A stretch of DNA of 64,000 nt from Cohaesibacter sp. ES.047. Lineage in GTDB: Bacteria > Pseudomonadota > Alphaproteobacteria > Rhizobiales > Cohaesibacteraceae. The notes under the pieces were generated by a model. That model did no database searches. It saw only the letters and a list, made by a program, of their open reading frames with translations, and was not told the origin of the DNA. The stretch spans positions 3,178,001 to 3,242,000 of the forward strand of contig NZ_LT907844.1 of assembly GCF_900215505.1 (NCBI RefSeq), given 5' to 3'. Below are positions 45,062 to 55,880 of the stretch, piece after piece. The first letter of the stretch is position 1, and each line of letters starts with the position of its first letter. Both the position numbers and the translations under genes were made by a program.

Positions 45062-47317
45062 TTACATGTGGCTGTGGAACGTGCGGCTCAGAACGTCGAG
45101 CTGCTGTTCACGGCTGAGCTTGATGAAGTTCACGGCATAGCCGGAAACACGCACGGTCAGCTGAGGATATTTCTCAGGATGCTCCATGGCATCTTCAAGG
45201 GTTTCCTTGCGCAGCATGTTCACGTTGACGTGGAAGCCACCAGCATTGGTGAAGCCATCCAGGCAGTTCGCAAGGTTGCGGATCTGCTCATTGTCATTGT
45301 GGCCCATCGAGTCAGGCGTTGCAGATGCGGTCCAGCTGATGCCGTCCTGCGCATACTCATATGGCAGTTTGGCAATCGATGCACCAGCAGCCACAAAGCC
45401 TTTTTTGTCGCGACCGTTCATCGGGTTGGCACCCGGAGCAAACGGCTCGCCAGCACGGCGACCATCCGGGGTGTTGCCGGTTTTCTTGCCGTATACCACG
45501 TTGGACGTGATCGTCAGGATCGACTGGGTCGGCATCGCATCGCGGTAGAAGTAAGGCTGTGCAGAGATCTTTTTCATGAAGGTTTCGGTCAGCCAGACAG
45601 CGATGTCATCGACCGAGTCTTCGTTGTTGCCGAATGCCGGATACTCACCAGCAATCTTGTAATCCACTGCGAGGCCGTTTTCGTTGCGGATAACCTCAAC
45701 CTTGGAATGCTTGATGGCAGACAGCGAGTCCGCTGCGATGGACAAGCCAGCGATGCCGCAAGCCATGGTGCGCAGGATATCACGGTCATGCAGCGCCATT
45801 TCGATCCGCTCGTAAGCATATTTGTCATGCATATAGTGGATCGTGTTCAGCGCCTTGACGTAGGTCTTGGCGAGCCAGTCCATGGATTTGTCGAACTTGG
45901 CAACAACTTCATCATATTCAAGGACGTCACCGTTGATCGGCTCCAGACCCTCAGCGATTTTCTTGCCGCTCTTTTCGTCAACGCCGCCGTTGATCGCATA
46001 GAGCAGGGCTTTTGCGAGGTTGGCACGAGCACCGAAGAACTGCATCTGTTTGCCGATCGCCATGGCAGAGACACAGCAGGCAATGCCGTAGTCGTCACCC
46101 CATTTCGGGCGCATCAGATCGTCGTTCTCATACTGGATTGCGCTGGTGTCTTTGGAGACCTTGGCGCAGAAGTCCTTGAAGCCGCGGGGCAGCTTGCTGG
46201 TCCACAGAACGGTGAGGTTCGGCTCCGGTGCAGCACCCAGGTTGTAAAGGGTATGCAGGAAGCGGAAGGAAGTTTTGGAAACCAGCGAACGACCGTCAAG
46301 GCCAACACCGCCGATGCATTCGGTTACCCAGGTCGGATCACCAGAGAACAGCTCATCATATTCCGGCGTGCGCAGGAAGCGGATGATGCGAAGCTTGATG
46401 ACCATGTCATCAATCATTTCCTGAGCTTCGGCTTCGTTGATGAGGCCAGCTTCGAGGTCACGGTTGAGGTAGATATCAAGGAAGGTCGAGGTCCGGCCAA
46501 AGGACATCGCAGCGCCGTTCTGTTCTTTCACGGCAGCAAGGTAGCCCATATAGGTGAACTGGATGGCTTCGCGAGCGTTGGTGGCCGGCTTGGACATGTC
46601 GATGCCGTACTTCAGGCCCATTTCGCGCAGCTCTTCAAGCGAGCGGTACTGCTCGGAGAGTTCTTCGCGCAGACGGATGGTGTCCATGTCGAACACGGCA
46701 TCGTTGATTTCGGTTTTCTCGGACAGCTTCTGCTCTTTCAGAGCGTCAATTCCGTAAAGGGCGATGCGGCGATAGTCACCGATGATACGTCCGCGGCCAT
46801 AGGCATCGGGAAGGCCGGTGATAATGCCGGATTTACGAGCAGCCAGAATGTCAGGGCTGTATACGTCAAAGACGCCCTGGTTGTGATCTTTGCGATATTT
46901 GGTCCATACGTCATGAACCGTTTCGTCTGCTTTGAAGCCGAATGCTTCCATGCCGCCTTCAACCATGCGCAAACCGCCATTTGGCATGATGGCACGTTTG
47001 AGCGGGGCTTCTGTCTGCAAGCCAACGATGATTTCGAGCTCTTCGTTGATGAAGCCTGCGTCATGCGCAACGATGGAGGAAGGAACCGGAGAGACGTCCA
47101 GAACGCCAGCTTTGCGTTCAGCTTTCAGAAGCTCGCCAAGCTCGGACCAGAGTTGTTTGGTACGGTCGGTCGCATCGGCAAGAAAGCTATCGTCACCTTC
47201 ATAAGGAGTATAGTTTTCCTGAATAAAGCCGCGCACGTCGATCTTGGTGCGCCATGCGCCGTCAGAAAATCCCTGCCAGGGATTGGCGACGATAGGCTTA
47301 TCACTCATGAAATTCAT
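45062..47317 (-). CDS. pflB: Formate C-acetyltransferase (pyruvate formate-lyase)
   Basis: This 751-residue glycyl-radical enzyme cleaves pyruvate plus CoA to acetyl-CoA and formate. Catalytic Cys414-Cys415 occur in IACCVSAMA and the radical Gly726 in RVSGYAVNF, both intact. The start at 47317 follows GAGGAA 7 bases upstream; an ATG at 47308 is also possible. pflA lies downstream. It marks a fermentative capacity unusual for most alphaproteobacteria. No clean FNR box (TTGAT-N4-ATCAA) was found upstream. Confidence 0.96.
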   Translation of the reverse strand: MNFMSDKPIVANPWQGFSDGAWRTKIDVRGFIQENYTPYEGDDSFLADATDRTKQLWSELGELLKAERKAGVLDVSPVPSSIVAHDAGFINEELEIIVGLQTEAPLKRAIMPNGGLRMVEGGMEAFGFKADETVHDVWTKYRKDHNQGVFDVYSPDILAARKSGIITGLPDAYGRGRIIGDYRRIALYGIDALKEQKLSEKTEINDAVFDMDTIRLREELSEQYRSLEELREMGLKYGIDMSKPATNAREAIQFTYMGYLAAVKEQNGAAMSFGRTSTFLDIYLNRDLEAGLINEAEAQEMIDDMVIKLRIIRFLRTPEYDELFSGDPTWVTECIGGVGLDGRSLVSKTSFRFLHTLYNLGAAPEPNLTVLWTSKLPRGFKDFCAKVSKDTSAIQYENDDLMRPKWGDDYGIACCVSAMAIGKQMQFFGARANLAKALLYAINGGVDEKSGKKIAEGLEPINGDVLEYDEVVAKFDKSMDWLAKTYVKALNTIHYMHDKYAYERIEMALHDRDILRTMACGIAGLSIAADSLSAIKHSKVEVIRNENGLAVDYKIAGEYPAFGNNEDSVDDIAVWLTETFMKKISAQPYFYRDAMPTQSILTITSNVVYGKKTGNTPDGRRAGEPFAPGANPMNGRDKKGFVAAGASIAKLPYEYAQDGISWTASATPDSMGHNDNEQIRNLANCLDGFTNAGGFHVNVNMLRKETLEDAMEHPEKYPQLTVRVSGYAVNFIKLSREQQLDVLSRTFHSHM

Positions 47318-47953
47318 ATTAAGGTTCCTCACTGTGTAGACGGATGGAACGGGGTTCCGAAACATCGAATAGACGGCGGACCGTCATTTAGGCGAAATCC
47401 TCCCTGCCGGTCGAAGCGGAGCTGACCGATTGAAAGGGGGGAGCGCTTGGATTGTCTTTGACTTCGGGTCTGTGATCTCAGTGCTTGCCGCTGTCCTCGT
47501 GCATAGGCCCTATCGTCTGTTCTACCTTAGTATATAGGAAAGACTACCTGCTTCGCAAACGATATGGTTCCACTGGGGCTTTTGAAAATCCTTTAATTTC
47601 AATGGCATAATAGCTGGAATGAGCGATTTGCAGTAAACGCATAGCTTGACGAGGCAAAAAAAGCTCAAAAATGCAATCCGAACGCACTATAAAACGGACA
47701 AAAGTATTCAGTACAAACACTTATATTTAAACGAAAACAACCCTCTACTGTCAAGCCCCCTGAGAAAATCCATCGGATCGATTCCAAGAAAAGGGAGAAA
47801 GAGGCACGCAGTGCAACTTTCGCATTCGAGCGGTGCTTCTGTCGTGAATCGCGCTTCAAATGGCTGGTTCCACGCCCCGTTTGTCTGTAGTCTCGGACGC
47901 GTTCCATCTTCGCATCCGAAGGTTTTCCAATTAGCTCAACAATGGAGAAATCC
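47318..47953. other. Region upstream of pflB and the iron alcohol dehydrogenase
   Basis: 636-base divergent promoter region, with AT-rich parts at 47500-47760. I saw no convincing gene; a frame from 47646 runs into the alcohol dehydrogenase gene in another frame and has no family features. Confidence 0.5.
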
Positions 47954-49114
47954 ATGCAAGGTTCGTCGTTTGGCTTCCTCACGAGCAAGCACATTCGATT
48001 CGGTCGGGGTGTTGCCAAGGTGGCCGTTTCTGATATTGCGCGTCTGGGGTCCCCAATCCTGTTGGTGCATGGGCGCGACAAAAGCCGCGCGCAGTGGCTG
48101 ATCGACGCCCTGACGTTGGCCGGGACGGAGGTTGCCAGTCTGGCCGTGGCGCGCGAACCTGATGTCACTATGATCGAGGATGGCGTGAAAGTCGCCAAGC
48201 AGGCCGGTGTTAAAGCCGTCGTTGCCCTTGGTGGCGGTGCGGTGATCGATGCAGGCAAGGCATTGGCTGCCCTTGTGCCAGCGCTCCGCCCGGCCATGGA
48301 TCATCTCGAGGTGGTGGGCAAGGGGCTGCCCCTGTCAGAAGAGCCGCTTCCCTTTGCCGCCCTGCCAACCACGTCCGGCACAGGTGCCGAGGTGACCAAA
48401 AACGCCGTGCTCTCTGTCCCTGAGGCCAAACGCAAGGTCTCTTTGAGGGATGACCGCATGCTGCCGGATCTGGCAATCGTTGATCCGGGCTTGACCGACG
48501 GATGTCCGAAGTCGATCACACTGGCCAGTGGCCTTGATGCGGTGACGCAGGTCATTGAGCCTTATCTGTCATCGAAGGCGAACTGGATGACCGACGCTCT
48601 GTGCCGCAGTGCCATTGCCTCCGGCATGGCCGCTCTGGTGCGCCTGATGGAGACCGAGGACAGCGAAGCGCGGGATCAACTTGCCTTCACCAGTCTTTGT
48701 GGCGGGCTGGCATTGGCCAATTCGGGACTTGGAGCGGTGCATGGCTTGGCTGGCGTGCTCGGAGGGGTGACATCGGCCCCGCACGGCGCCCTATGCGGCA
48801 CGCTGTTGCCCCATGTTCTGGAGCACAACGAGGCTCGTCTTCGGTCAGAGGGGAGCGCGTCAGACAGCCTCGCTCGTTTTAGCGAAGTGCGCGGCTGGCT
48901 CGCAGCCGCCTTGAGCTGCTCTTCTGAGGACGTTTATATGTGCCTTCAGCGCTGGTCCGCAGCGCATGGATTGCCCTCTCTGTCAGAGCTTGGCCTGCAA
49001 GAGGAAGACATTCCCGCTATTGCCGAAGCATCACAGGCCTCTTCCTCCATGAAAGGAAATCCACTGCCACTTTCCGCCGCCGAACTCGCCGACATACTCA
49101 ACAAAGCACTGTGA
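47954..49114 (+). CDS. Iron-containing alcohol dehydrogenase (1)
   Basis: A 386-residue type III (Fe-dependent) alcohol dehydrogenase. GGGAVIDAGKALAAL near residue 93 is the NAD-binding motif; LPTTSGTGAEVT, LDAVTQVIEPYLSSK and SGLGAVHGLAGVLG/APHGALCGTLLPH hold the Asp/His metal-binding region, though the first ligand segment is SGLDAVTQV rather than the common D-x-x-x-H. The ATG at 47954 has GGAG upstream; ATG 47942 has none. It may reduce aldehydes or oxidise a primary alcohol; divergent from pflB. Confidence 0.85.
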   Translation: MQGSSFGFLTSKHIRFGRGVAKVAVSDIARLGSPILLVHGRDKSRAQWLIDALTLAGTEVASLAVAREPDVTMIEDGVKVAKQAGVKAVVALGGGAVIDAGKALAALVPALRPAMDHLEVVGKGLPLSEEPLPFAALPTTSGTGAEVTKNAVLSVPEAKRKVSLRDDRMLPDLAIVDPGLTDGCPKSITLASGLDAVTQVIEPYLSSKANWMTDALCRSAIASGMAALVRLMETEDSEARDQLAFTSLCGGLALANSGLGAVHGLAGVLGGVTSAPHGALCGTLLPHVLEHNEARLRSEGSASDSLARFSEVRGWLAAALSCSSEDVYMCLQRWSAAHGLPSLSELGLQEEDIPAIAEASQASSSMKGNPLPLSAAELADILNKAL

Positions 49115-49136
49115 TCACCGAAGCTGCCGGTTCGGG

Positions 49137-49967
49137 CTAATGGGACATGAAGACCGGTATTCTGGTTTCCCTGATCATTTCCGTGGTAACGCCGCCGAAA
49201 ATGTCCTGAGTGAATTTCGAGTGCTCGAAGGCGCCCATCACGATCAGGTCAACCTCGAGTTCCATGGCACAGTCCAGAATGGCGATGGCCGTTGATTTCT
49301 CCAACCCGCGATCATGAATATGCTCCGCTTCGATCCCGTGTCGTTCGAACAGTGTCATGATGCCGCCGCCGGGGTATCGATCAACCGTATGGGACGCCCC
49401 GACTGTGAGCAGCGTGACCTTGCTGTCCTTGTGCAGATAGGGAAGTAGGTCGCCGACAGCCCGTGCAACGGTCCGCCGACCATCCCAAGCGATCAGAACA
49501 TGATCGGTCCATCCGGTGGGGGTGTGATCGTCCGGGACGACGATGACCGGCCTGCCGCTCTGCAATGCGATCCGGTCCGGATAGGCGGCAAGAAACCCGT
49601 AGTTTTCGTCATCGGCATGGGTTCCGGTAACAACCAGATCATATGTGCGGGCGATCTCGGACAGGGTCATCAGCATTTCCGGCTCGATATCAATGAAGTT
49701 GGATCGGTCCTCCAAACCGTTCTGCTGAATGATCTGATGGAAGCGCTTGACGATATCGTTGATCCGCTTCAACTCGGCTGCCTTCACCGCCCGGTGCACC
49801 TCATCGGCCACAATCGTTGCGATCCGGCGCTCCATCTTTGAAAAGCCATGGCGCAGAATGCCCGTCAGCCAGGCATCATGGCGCTTGGCAAGCATCATGG
49901 AATAGTCCAGCACGCTGCCCTTGTCCTGCTCGCCACTGTATGCGCAAAGAATGCTCTTGATGGTCAT
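49137..49967 (-). CDS. Universal stress protein, tandem UspA domains
   Basis: This 276-residue protein has two UspA-like halves: MTIKSILCAYSGEQ opens the first and DHVLIAWDGRRTVARAVGDLLPYL the second. The second half ends in LIVMGAFEHSKFTQDIFGGVTTEMI, where the usual ATP-binding G-x2-G-x9-G-S pattern is degenerate, so ATP binding is uncertain. The start has GGAGGAGATCGATC upstream. Convergent with the Fe-ADH gene. Confidence 0.88.
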   Translation of the reverse strand: MTIKSILCAYSGEQDKGSVLDYSMMLAKRHDAWLTGILRHGFSKMERRIATIVADEVHRAVKAAELKRINDIVKRFHQIIQQNGLEDRSNFIDIEPEMLMTLSEIARTYDLVVTGTHADDENYGFLAAYPDRIALQSGRPVIVVPDDHTPTGWTDHVLIAWDGRRTVARAVGDLLPYLHKDSKVTLLTVGASHTVDRYPGGGIMTLFERHGIEAEHIHDRGLEKSTAIAILDCAMELEVDLIVMGAFEHSKFTQDIFGGVTTEMIRETRIPVFMSH

Positions 49968-50325
49968 GATCGATCTCCTCCCTGAAAGGCATCGGCCACC
50001 CCGCCTTGCCATTCTGGCAAACCCCAAGCGATACGGCTTGGTGTGGCGATGCCGTGGACGGTAAACGGAAAGGGAAAAGACAATAGAAAGGTAGAGGCGC
50101 TTGCTTGGCGCGAATGCGTGCTGCTTATGATGTTGGTCGGTGCGTCCGGGAGAGGGTCGCAGGCCTCAGCTTTTGCGCATGACGTCTGCGAAGTCCCGGG
50201 CGGCGACGCTTGAGCAGCAGGAGCATCCTCACTTCGCCATTCCGTCAACCAACCCGTGGCAAGAGAATACGCCTCGAGCCACTCCATAACAATGCGAACT
50301 TAGTCATAGCCCTGAAGACGCAAGT
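49968..50325. other. Intergenic region, no gene seen
   Basis: 358 bases between the universal stress protein and the DMT exporter gene. No credible gene or strong hairpin. Confidence 0.5.
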
Positions 50326-51207
50326 CTAGTCGGTCTCGCTTACGACCGCTTTCTTCCGGTAAATTGAGTAAAGACCGGCCCCGACAATCAGTGCCGCCCC
50401 CAGGACCGTCGACCAGATCGGCAAGGCACCAAAGACGATGAAGCCGATCGGGATCGACCAGACGATCTGAAGATAGGTGAAGGGTTGGATCTGGACCGCC
50501 TCGACAAGGGTTAGGGCCTTGATGACACAGAAGTGCGCTGCCGTGCTGCTGATGCAGGCAAGGGCCAGAAGGAACCAGTTGATCTGATCCAGCGGTGGTA
50601 TGTGAGAAATGCCGACGACGGTGCTCATGATCATGCCAATCAGCCCGGCGTAGAGAAAGGATGTCAACGCGTCATCGGTGCGGCTGGCAAGGCGTGTGAA
50701 CAACTGATAGACCGCAAAAGCGCTGGTCGCACAAAGGCCGACAAGGCCGCCAAGTCCCCAGATGTTGCCCGATGGCTGCATGATGATGAGAAGGCCCGAC
50801 ATGCCGATGAGCAGCGCGATAACCCGTCGCCATCCCACATATTCCCCAAGGAAAACAGCAGCCAGCGCCGTCACGATCAGCGGATGCACCATGATAAGGG
50901 TTGTCGTTTCAGCAAGGCCAAGCATGCTGAAGGTGATGATGATCAGCGCGATTTCGGTGAACAACAGGACACCGCGAATGAGCTGGATGCCCGGCCGCTC
51001 GGATCGGAATGCCCCCTTGATGCCCTTTTTGCTGCTCGCCGCCCAGATCAGGGCGACACTGAGATGAAACCAGTAACGCACCATCATGATGAACCAGACG
51101 GAATGGTCCACCACCAGTGTCTTTGATACGGCATCTCCCGACGCAAAAATCAGGGTGGCCATAATGGCAAAGAGAATGCCGAGGGCTTTTGAAGACAGGG
51201 TGGGCAT
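50326..51207 (-). CDS. EamA/DMT-family transporter
   Basis: This 293-residue membrane protein has ten predicted helices in two EamA repeats. The first begins ALGILFAIMATLIFASGDAVSK and includes HPLIVTALAAVFLGE; the second ends LGAALIVGAGLYSIYRKK. RhaT/EamA exporters move amino acids, sugars or other metabolites; the substrate is unknown. The start at 51207 has GGAAAG about 9 bases upstream. Confidence 0.87.
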   Translation of the reverse strand: MPTLSSKALGILFAIMATLIFASGDAVSKTLVVDHSVWFIMMVRYWFHLSVALIWAASSKKGIKGAFRSERPGIQLIRGVLLFTEIALIIITFSMLGLAETTTLIMVHPLIVTALAAVFLGEYVGWRRVIALLIGMSGLLIIMQPSGNIWGLGGLVGLCATSAFAVYQLFTRLASRTDDALTSFLYAGLIGMIMSTVVGISHIPPLDQINWFLLALACISSTAAHFCVIKALTLVEAVQIQPFTYLQIVWSIPIGFIVFGALPIWSTVLGAALIVGAGLYSIYRKKAVVSETD

Positions 51208-51503
51208 GGTGCAATACTTTCCGGAAGGCAGCGCCAAGAGGCGGGGGCGCTAGAGGGAAGGGATCTTTTCAAGAAGAAAACTGGGATCCCACTTCTGGAT
51301 GCGAGAGCAGCACCGAATTGTCAAATGAAAAAAGCTGCTTTTGCAGCATTGTCGACCGAATGAGAGAAAACTGCTTAGTGAAATGAAGCGAAACGGGCTT
51401 TGCTGAATAACACGGCGTAGTGCGCCGGTTCAGATTGCAAAGAGGGCGCGGACCGCGTTGTCCTGATAGACCATCAGGCGCAAGCCATCCGCACCCTCAT
51501 GTC
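51208..51503. other. Intergenic region with adhC terminator
   Basis: 296 bases without a gene; it holds the minus-strand terminator at 51328-51347. Confidence 0.5.
51328..51347 (-). terminator. Terminator downstream of the formaldehyde dehydrogenase gene
   Basis: On the minus strand GCTGC-AAAA-GCAGC is followed by TTTTTT. It is 156 bases past the gene's stop, on the correct strand. Confidence 0.65.
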
Positions 51504-52634
51504 TTAGAATTCGATGACAGCGCGAATGGATTTGCCCTGATGCATCAATTCGAAGCCTTCGTTGATCTGGTCAAGCGACAGTTTGTGCGTGATCATCGGA
51601 TCGATATCGATCTTGCCATCCATATACCAGTCAACAAACTTCGGTACGTCCGTACGGCCTTTAGCGCCACCAAAGGCGGTGCCTTTCCAGACGCGGCCTG
51701 TGACGAGCTGGAACGGACGGGTCGAGATTTCTGCACCAGCAGGCGCAACGCCGATGATGACAGACACACCCCAGCCCCGATGGGAGCATTCGAGCGCATC
51801 GCGCATCACCTTGACGTTGCCTGTCGCATCGAAGGAATAGTCCACGCCGCCGATCTGGTCCGCGCCACGTTTGGTGAGATTGACGATCTCTTCGACCACC
51901 GTCCCATCGATCTTGCTGGGATTGACGAAATGGGTCATGCCGAATTTCTTGGCCATCTCGGCTTTGTCGTCATTGAGGTCAACACCGATGATCATGTCAG
52001 CACCGGCCATGCGAAGGCCCTGAATGACATTGAGTCCGATGCCGCCAAGACCAAATACCGCAGCCGTGGAGCCGATTTCGACACCAGCAGTGTTGATCAC
52101 GGCACCGATGCCGGTGGTCACGCCGCAACCGATGTAGCAGATCTTGTCAAAGGGGGCGTCATCGCGCACCTTGGCGAGGGCAATCTCGGGAAGAACCGTA
52201 TGATTGGCAAAGGTCGAGCAGCCCATATAATGATAGATCGGGGTGCCATCGAGCATGGAGAAACGGGTGGTGCCATCCGGCATCAGGCCCTGACCCTGCG
52301 TGTTGCGGATCGCGGTACACAGGTTGGTTTTGCCTGACAGGCAAGAGGGGCACTCACGGCATTCTGGGGTGTAGAGCGGGATGACATGATCGCCCGGCTT
52401 GAGCGTGGTAACACCTTCACCCACTTCCAACACGATACCTGCGCCCTCGTGGCCTAGGATCGAAGGGAACAGCCCTTCCGGATCGGCGCCGGATCGGGTG
52501 AATTCATCCGTGTGGCAAAGCCCGGTGGCTTTCACTTCAATGAGAACCTCGCCAGCCTTCGGGCCGTCAAGTTCCACTTCCATAACCTCAAGAGGCTTTC
52601 CGGCCTCCAGTGCGACAGCTGCGCGTGTCCGCAT
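51504..52634 (-). CDS. S-(hydroxymethyl)glutathione dehydrogenase (class III alcohol dehydrogenase)
   Basis: This 376-residue zinc enzyme oxidises S-hydroxymethylglutathione (formaldehyde adduct) and reduces S-nitrosoglutathione. Catalytic zinc ligands are in [14 protein letters not shown] and [11 protein letters not shown]. The structural zinc is held by [16 protein letters not shown], and [12 protein letters not shown] is the NAD fold. Length fits FrmA/AdhC. It stands at the head of a run of glutathione/quinone-stress genes. No FrmR-type sensor is adjacent. Confidence 0.95.
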   Translation of the reverse strand: MRTRAAVALEAGKPLEVMEVELDGPKAGEVLIEVKATGLCHTDEFTRSGADPEGLFPSILGHEGAGIVLEVGEGVTTLKPGDHVIPLYTPECRECPSCLSGKTNLCTAIRNTQGQGLMPDGTTRFSMLDGTPIYHYMGCSTFANHTVLPEIALAKVRDDAPFDKICYIGCGVTTGIGAVINTAGVEIGSTAAVFGLGGIGLNVIQGLRMAGADMIIGVDLNDDKAEMAKKFGMTHFVNPSKIDGTVVEEIVNLTKRGADQIGGVDYSFDATGNVKVMRDALECSHRGWGVSVIIGVAPAGAEISTRPFQLVTGRVWKGTAFGGAKGRTDVPKFVDWYMDGKIDIDPMITHKLSLDQINEGFELMHQGKSIRAVIEF

Positions 52635-52879
52635 GGGTCATCTCCTAGACTCTGTTATGTATATCTGCTTATTGCGGCACACTGAGACATCCAATCCTTT
52701 GCGTCAACTGCAAATAAGCAGCATCTAAAGGCTTGAGACGTCGCAGATGTTTGCGGGAAAGAGCGTGGGCCGCGCCACGCCTGAAACGACGTAACCCGGC
52801 CACAGGGGCCGGGCAAGTCTTTTCTCAAAGCACCAGTCTGTTTGCAAACAGATGCACGTCGCTCGAAAGGGGCGAGCGG

Positions 52880-53869
52880 TCAGGAAGCTTTGGGCATCTC
52901 AGCCCTGTTATGGGGAGCCGAGAAATCAATATCCGGGCCAACCGGAATAATCCCGGTCGGGTTGATGGTCTCATGGCTCGAATAATAGTGCTGCTTGATG
53001 TGATCAAGATTGACCGTCCCGGCAACACCCGGCGTCTGATAGAGGTCGCGGACATAATTCGACAGATTGGGATAATCCTCGATCCGGCGGATGTTGCACT
53101 TGAAGTGGCCCACATAAACTGGATCAAACCGGACAAGGGTCGTGAACAGCCGCCAATCCGCTTCGGTCTGGTGGTCACCAAGCAGGAAGCGTGATTTGGA
53201 CAGGATGTCTTCGAGCCAGTCGAGGCTTTCGAACAGTGGCATCACAGCTTCTTCATAGGCCTCTTGGGTGGTCGCAAAACCGGATTTGTAGACGCCGTTG
53301 TTGACCGTGTTGTAGACCCGCTCGTTGATCTCATCGATCTCGTCGCGGTCGTCTTCAGGATAATAGTCGCCTTCCGCAGCACCGATGCCGTCAAACGCCG
53401 TGTTGAACATGCGAATGATTTCAGCCGACTCGTTGGAAACAACCGTGCCTTTTTGCTTGTCCCACAACACCGGAACGGTGACGCGGCCCGTATAGTCCGG
53501 ATCTGCCTTGGTGTAGATCTGGTGTAGATAATCTGCAGAGAAAAATGGATCAGCAACAACCCCCTCTGCCGGATCAAAGGTCCAGCCATGCTCGGCCATG
53601 TAGGGATTGACGACCGAAACCGAGATCATGTCCTCAAGGCCCTTGAGGGCGCGGAAGATCAGGGTCCGGTGCGCCCATGGGCAGGCGAGCGATACATAGA
53701 GATGATAGCGACCCGCTTCGGCCTTGAAGCCTGCCTCGCCACTGGGTCCGGCAGATCCGTCCGACGTAATCCAGTTGCGAAAGGCGGACTCCTTGCGAAC
53801 AAATCGGCCGCCGGTTGATTTGGTGTCATACCACTGATCGTGCCATTTTCCGTCGACAAGAAGTCCCAC
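52880..53869 (-). CDS. Glutathionyl-hydroquinone reductase (YqjG/ECM4 type)
   Basis: This 329-residue xi-class GST reduces glutathionyl-hydroquinones with GSH. The catalytic Cys63 lies in LACPWAHRTLIFRALKGLE, preceded by AEAGRYHLYVS. The GTG start at 53869 has GGAGAA upstream and gives the family N-terminus; a longer frame to 53965 adds 32 unconserved residues. It sits between the formaldehyde dehydrogenase and wrbA genes, all on the minus strand with separating hairpins. Confidence 0.92.
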   Translation of the reverse strand: MGLLVDGKWHDQWYDTKSTGGRFVRKESAFRNWITSDGSAGPSGEAGFKAEAGRYHLYVSLACPWAHRTLIFRALKGLEDMISVSVVNPYMAEHGWTFDPAEGVVADPFFSADYLHQIYTKADPDYTGRVTVPVLWDKQKGTVVSNESAEIIRMFNTAFDGIGAAEGDYYPEDDRDEIDEINERVYNTVNNGVYKSGFATTQEAYEEAVMPLFESLDWLEDILSKSRFLLGDHQTEADWRLFTTLVRFDPVYVGHFKCNIRRIEDYPNLSNYVRDLYQTPGVAGTVNLDHIKQHYYSSHETINPTGIIPVGPDIDFSAPHNRAEMPKAS

Positions 53870-53908
53870 GGGTTTTCTCCTTTGAAGTCTGTGTATCCGA
53901 ATACAAAT

Positions 53909-53928
53909 GAGGGGGCTTGCGCCCCCTC
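53909..53928 (-). terminator. Hairpin downstream of wrbA
   Basis: GAGGGGGC-TTGC-GCCCCCTC is a perfect 8-bp stem, followed on the minus strand by ATTTGTATT. It probably terminates wrbA. Confidence 0.55.
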
Positions 53929-54079
53929 TTGCCAATGGCTGTCTGTCCACCGTCAGGGCTATCAAACGGCTTCTTCTGAACGGACATCCGGTTGCTTGGC
54001 ATGTCTAGCCATGAAGGTCATACGGTCAATGAACGAACCGCATGATTGTTCCGTAAGGCGAGCGTGACTGCGCTGTGCC

Positions 54080-54679
54080 TTAGGCAGAAAGTTTGGCTGC
54101 CAGTTTGGCCACATGGCCGCCCTGATAGCGAGCGCCTTCGAGTTCGATTTCAGAAGGCTGGCGGGAGCCGTCGGTCGCGGTGAGGGTTGTCGCGCCGTAA
54201 GGGGAGCCGCCTTTGACTTCTTCAAGACCAGACTGGCCTTGGAAGGCATAGGGGAGACCTGCGACGACCATGCCCTGGTGCAGAAGGGTCGGGATGAAGC
54301 CCATGATCGTGGTTTCCTGACCGCCGTGCTGGGTGGCGGTTGAGGTGAACACAGAACCGACTTTGCCAGTCAGCTTGCCTTCGGCCCACAGGCCACCGGT
54401 CTGGTCCCAGAAATTGCGCATCTGGGAAGCGACGGTGCCAAAACGGGTGCCTGCGCCAACGATGATGGCGTCATACTGGTCAAGTTCGTTCGGGTCGGCG
54501 ATCGGCGCTTCCTGATCCATTTTGTAATGGGATGCCTTGGCAACGTCTTCAGGAACGAGCTCGGGTACGCGTTTGATGGTTACGTCAGCGCCTTCTGCTT
54601 TTGCGCCTTCAGCGACGGCTTTCGCCATGGTTTCAATGTGGCCATAAGCGGAATAGTAAAGAACGAGAACTTTTGTCAT
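54080..54679 (-). CDS. wrbA: NAD(P)H:quinone oxidoreductase WrbA
   Basis: This 199-residue flavodoxin-like FMN protein carries out two-electron reduction of quinones, which avoids semiquinone radicals. [14 protein letters not shown] binds the FMN phosphate; [22 protein letters not shown] and [13 protein letters not shown] are WrbA hallmarks. The start at 54679 fits the family; the longer frame to 54742 is not conserved. It lies downstream of the pirin gene with 73 bases between. Confidence 0.95.
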   Translation of the reverse strand: MTKVLVLYYSAYGHIETMAKAVAEGAKAEGADVTIKRVPELVPEDVAKASHYKMDQEAPIADPNELDQYDAIIVGAGTRFGTVASQMRNFWDQTGGLWAEGKLTGKVGSVFTSTATQHGGQETTIMGFIPTLLHQGMVVAGLPYAFQGQSGLEEVKGGSPYGATTLTATDGSRQPSEIELEGARYQGGHVAKLAAKLSA

Positions 54680-54752
54680 TGTGAAATCCATTTCCTCGGA
54701 TTGAGATTGTTTGTTTATGGGGCGGGCTCTAGGACTCGACACCGTTTGCTGT

Positions 54753-55664
54753 TTAATGCGCGGGCCGTATGAATGTTCCGTTGCGCAATTCTTTGATTGC
54801 CTGACGGATTTCCTGCTGCGTGTTCATCACGATCGGGCCGTGCCAGGCGACTGGTTCCTGCAAGGGAGCGCCTGAGATCAGAAGGAAGCGCACCCCTTCC
54901 GGTCCAGCGTGAACTTCGACTTCGTCACCGGTGCCGAAATGCACCAGAGTGCGGTTGCCGGACATGTCGCGAATGTTCACTTCCTCGCCACCGACTTCCT
55001 TTTCAAGAAGGATGCCCCGCGGGTTTGACGCGTTGCCGAACTGGCCCCGGCCTTCGAAGACATAGGCGAAACAATTGCGATAGGTGTCGATCTTGAACCG
55101 TTTGCGGACACCGGCAGGAACGAACACATCGAGATAGAGCGGATCTGCAGCGATACCGTCGACCGGACCACTTTTGCCCCAGAAGTTGCCGACAATGACC
55201 TTGACGCTTGTGCCGTCATCGTCGATCACCTGCGGGATCTCCTTGCCTTGGATATCCTGATAACGCGGCGAGGTCATCTTGAGGCTGGCCGGAAGGTTCG
55301 CCCAAAGCTGAAAGCCGTGCATCTGGCCCTTGTCATTACCGGTTGGCATCTCCTGATGCATGATGCCCGAACCGGCGGTCATCCATTGCACCGAGCCCGG
55401 CCCAAGCGTGCCGTGGTTGCCCAGATTGTCGCCATGCTCGACGGAGCCCTTGAGAACATAGGTGATGGTCTCGATGCCCCGGTGCGGATGCCATGGGAAA
55501 CCACGGATATAGTCATCCGGATTGTCACCGCGGAAGTCATCAAACAGAAGGTATGGATCAGCCATCTCCGGATTTTGAAATCCGAATGCGCGGTGGAGTT
55601 TGACCCCGGCTCCTTCCATCGTCGGAGTGGCCTGGGTTGAAGAAACGACCGGTCTGATAGACAT
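54753..55664 (-). CDS. Pirin family protein
   Basis: This 303-residue double-cupin protein has metal ligands visible in [19 protein letters not shown] and VEHGDN (HxH and further His), then SGIMHQEMP. Pirins of this YhhW-like type can act as quercetin dioxygenases or redox-dependent partners; the role here is inferred from the quinone-stress neighbours. The start has GGAG 8 bases upstream. Confidence 0.9.
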   Translation of the reverse strand: MSIRPVVSSTQATPTMEGAGVKLHRAFGFQNPEMADPYLLFDDFRGDNPDDYIRGFPWHPHRGIETITYVLKGSVEHGDNLGNHGTLGPGSVQWMTAGSGIMHQEMPTGNDKGQMHGFQLWANLPASLKMTSPRYQDIQGKEIPQVIDDDGTSVKVIVGNFWGKSGPVDGIAADPLYLDVFVPAGVRKRFKIDTYRNCFAYVFEGRGQFGNASNPRGILLEKEVGGEEVNIRDMSGNRTLVHFGTGDEVEVHAGPEGVRFLLISGAPLQEPVAWHGPIVMNTQQEIRQAIKELRNGTFIRPAH

Positions 55665-55808
55665 GAGGATTGCTCCAATCCGTTGCCCCATCTTTATTTG
55701 GACCGAATGCCAAATTCATTCTGGCATGCCTGATCGTCAAAGATGAGTGTGTGACTTGTGTTGCTCTATAGGTAGATCACAGTAGGCTTGGGTTAAAGGG
55801 GGCTACAC

Positions 55809-55825
55809 GTCATGAGTGTCATGAC
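55809..55825. promoter_or_regulatory. Palindrome between selO and the pirin gene
   Basis: GTCATGA-gtg-TCATGAC is perfectly symmetric with 7-bp arms, 145 bases upstream of the pirin start. A further TTCATGA half-site lies at 55832. A regulator site is possible; unassigned. Confidence 0.4.
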
Positions 55826-55880
55826 TTGGTGTTCATGATTGCGCCGGCTTTGATGAATCGTTTTGGGGCTGTGCGTCTGA

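Noticed and set aside
47646-48101. 151-residue frame between pflB and Fe-ADH 1
   Set aside because: Its second half runs through the alcohol dehydrogenase gene in another frame, it has no ribosome site, and the composition is not protein-like.
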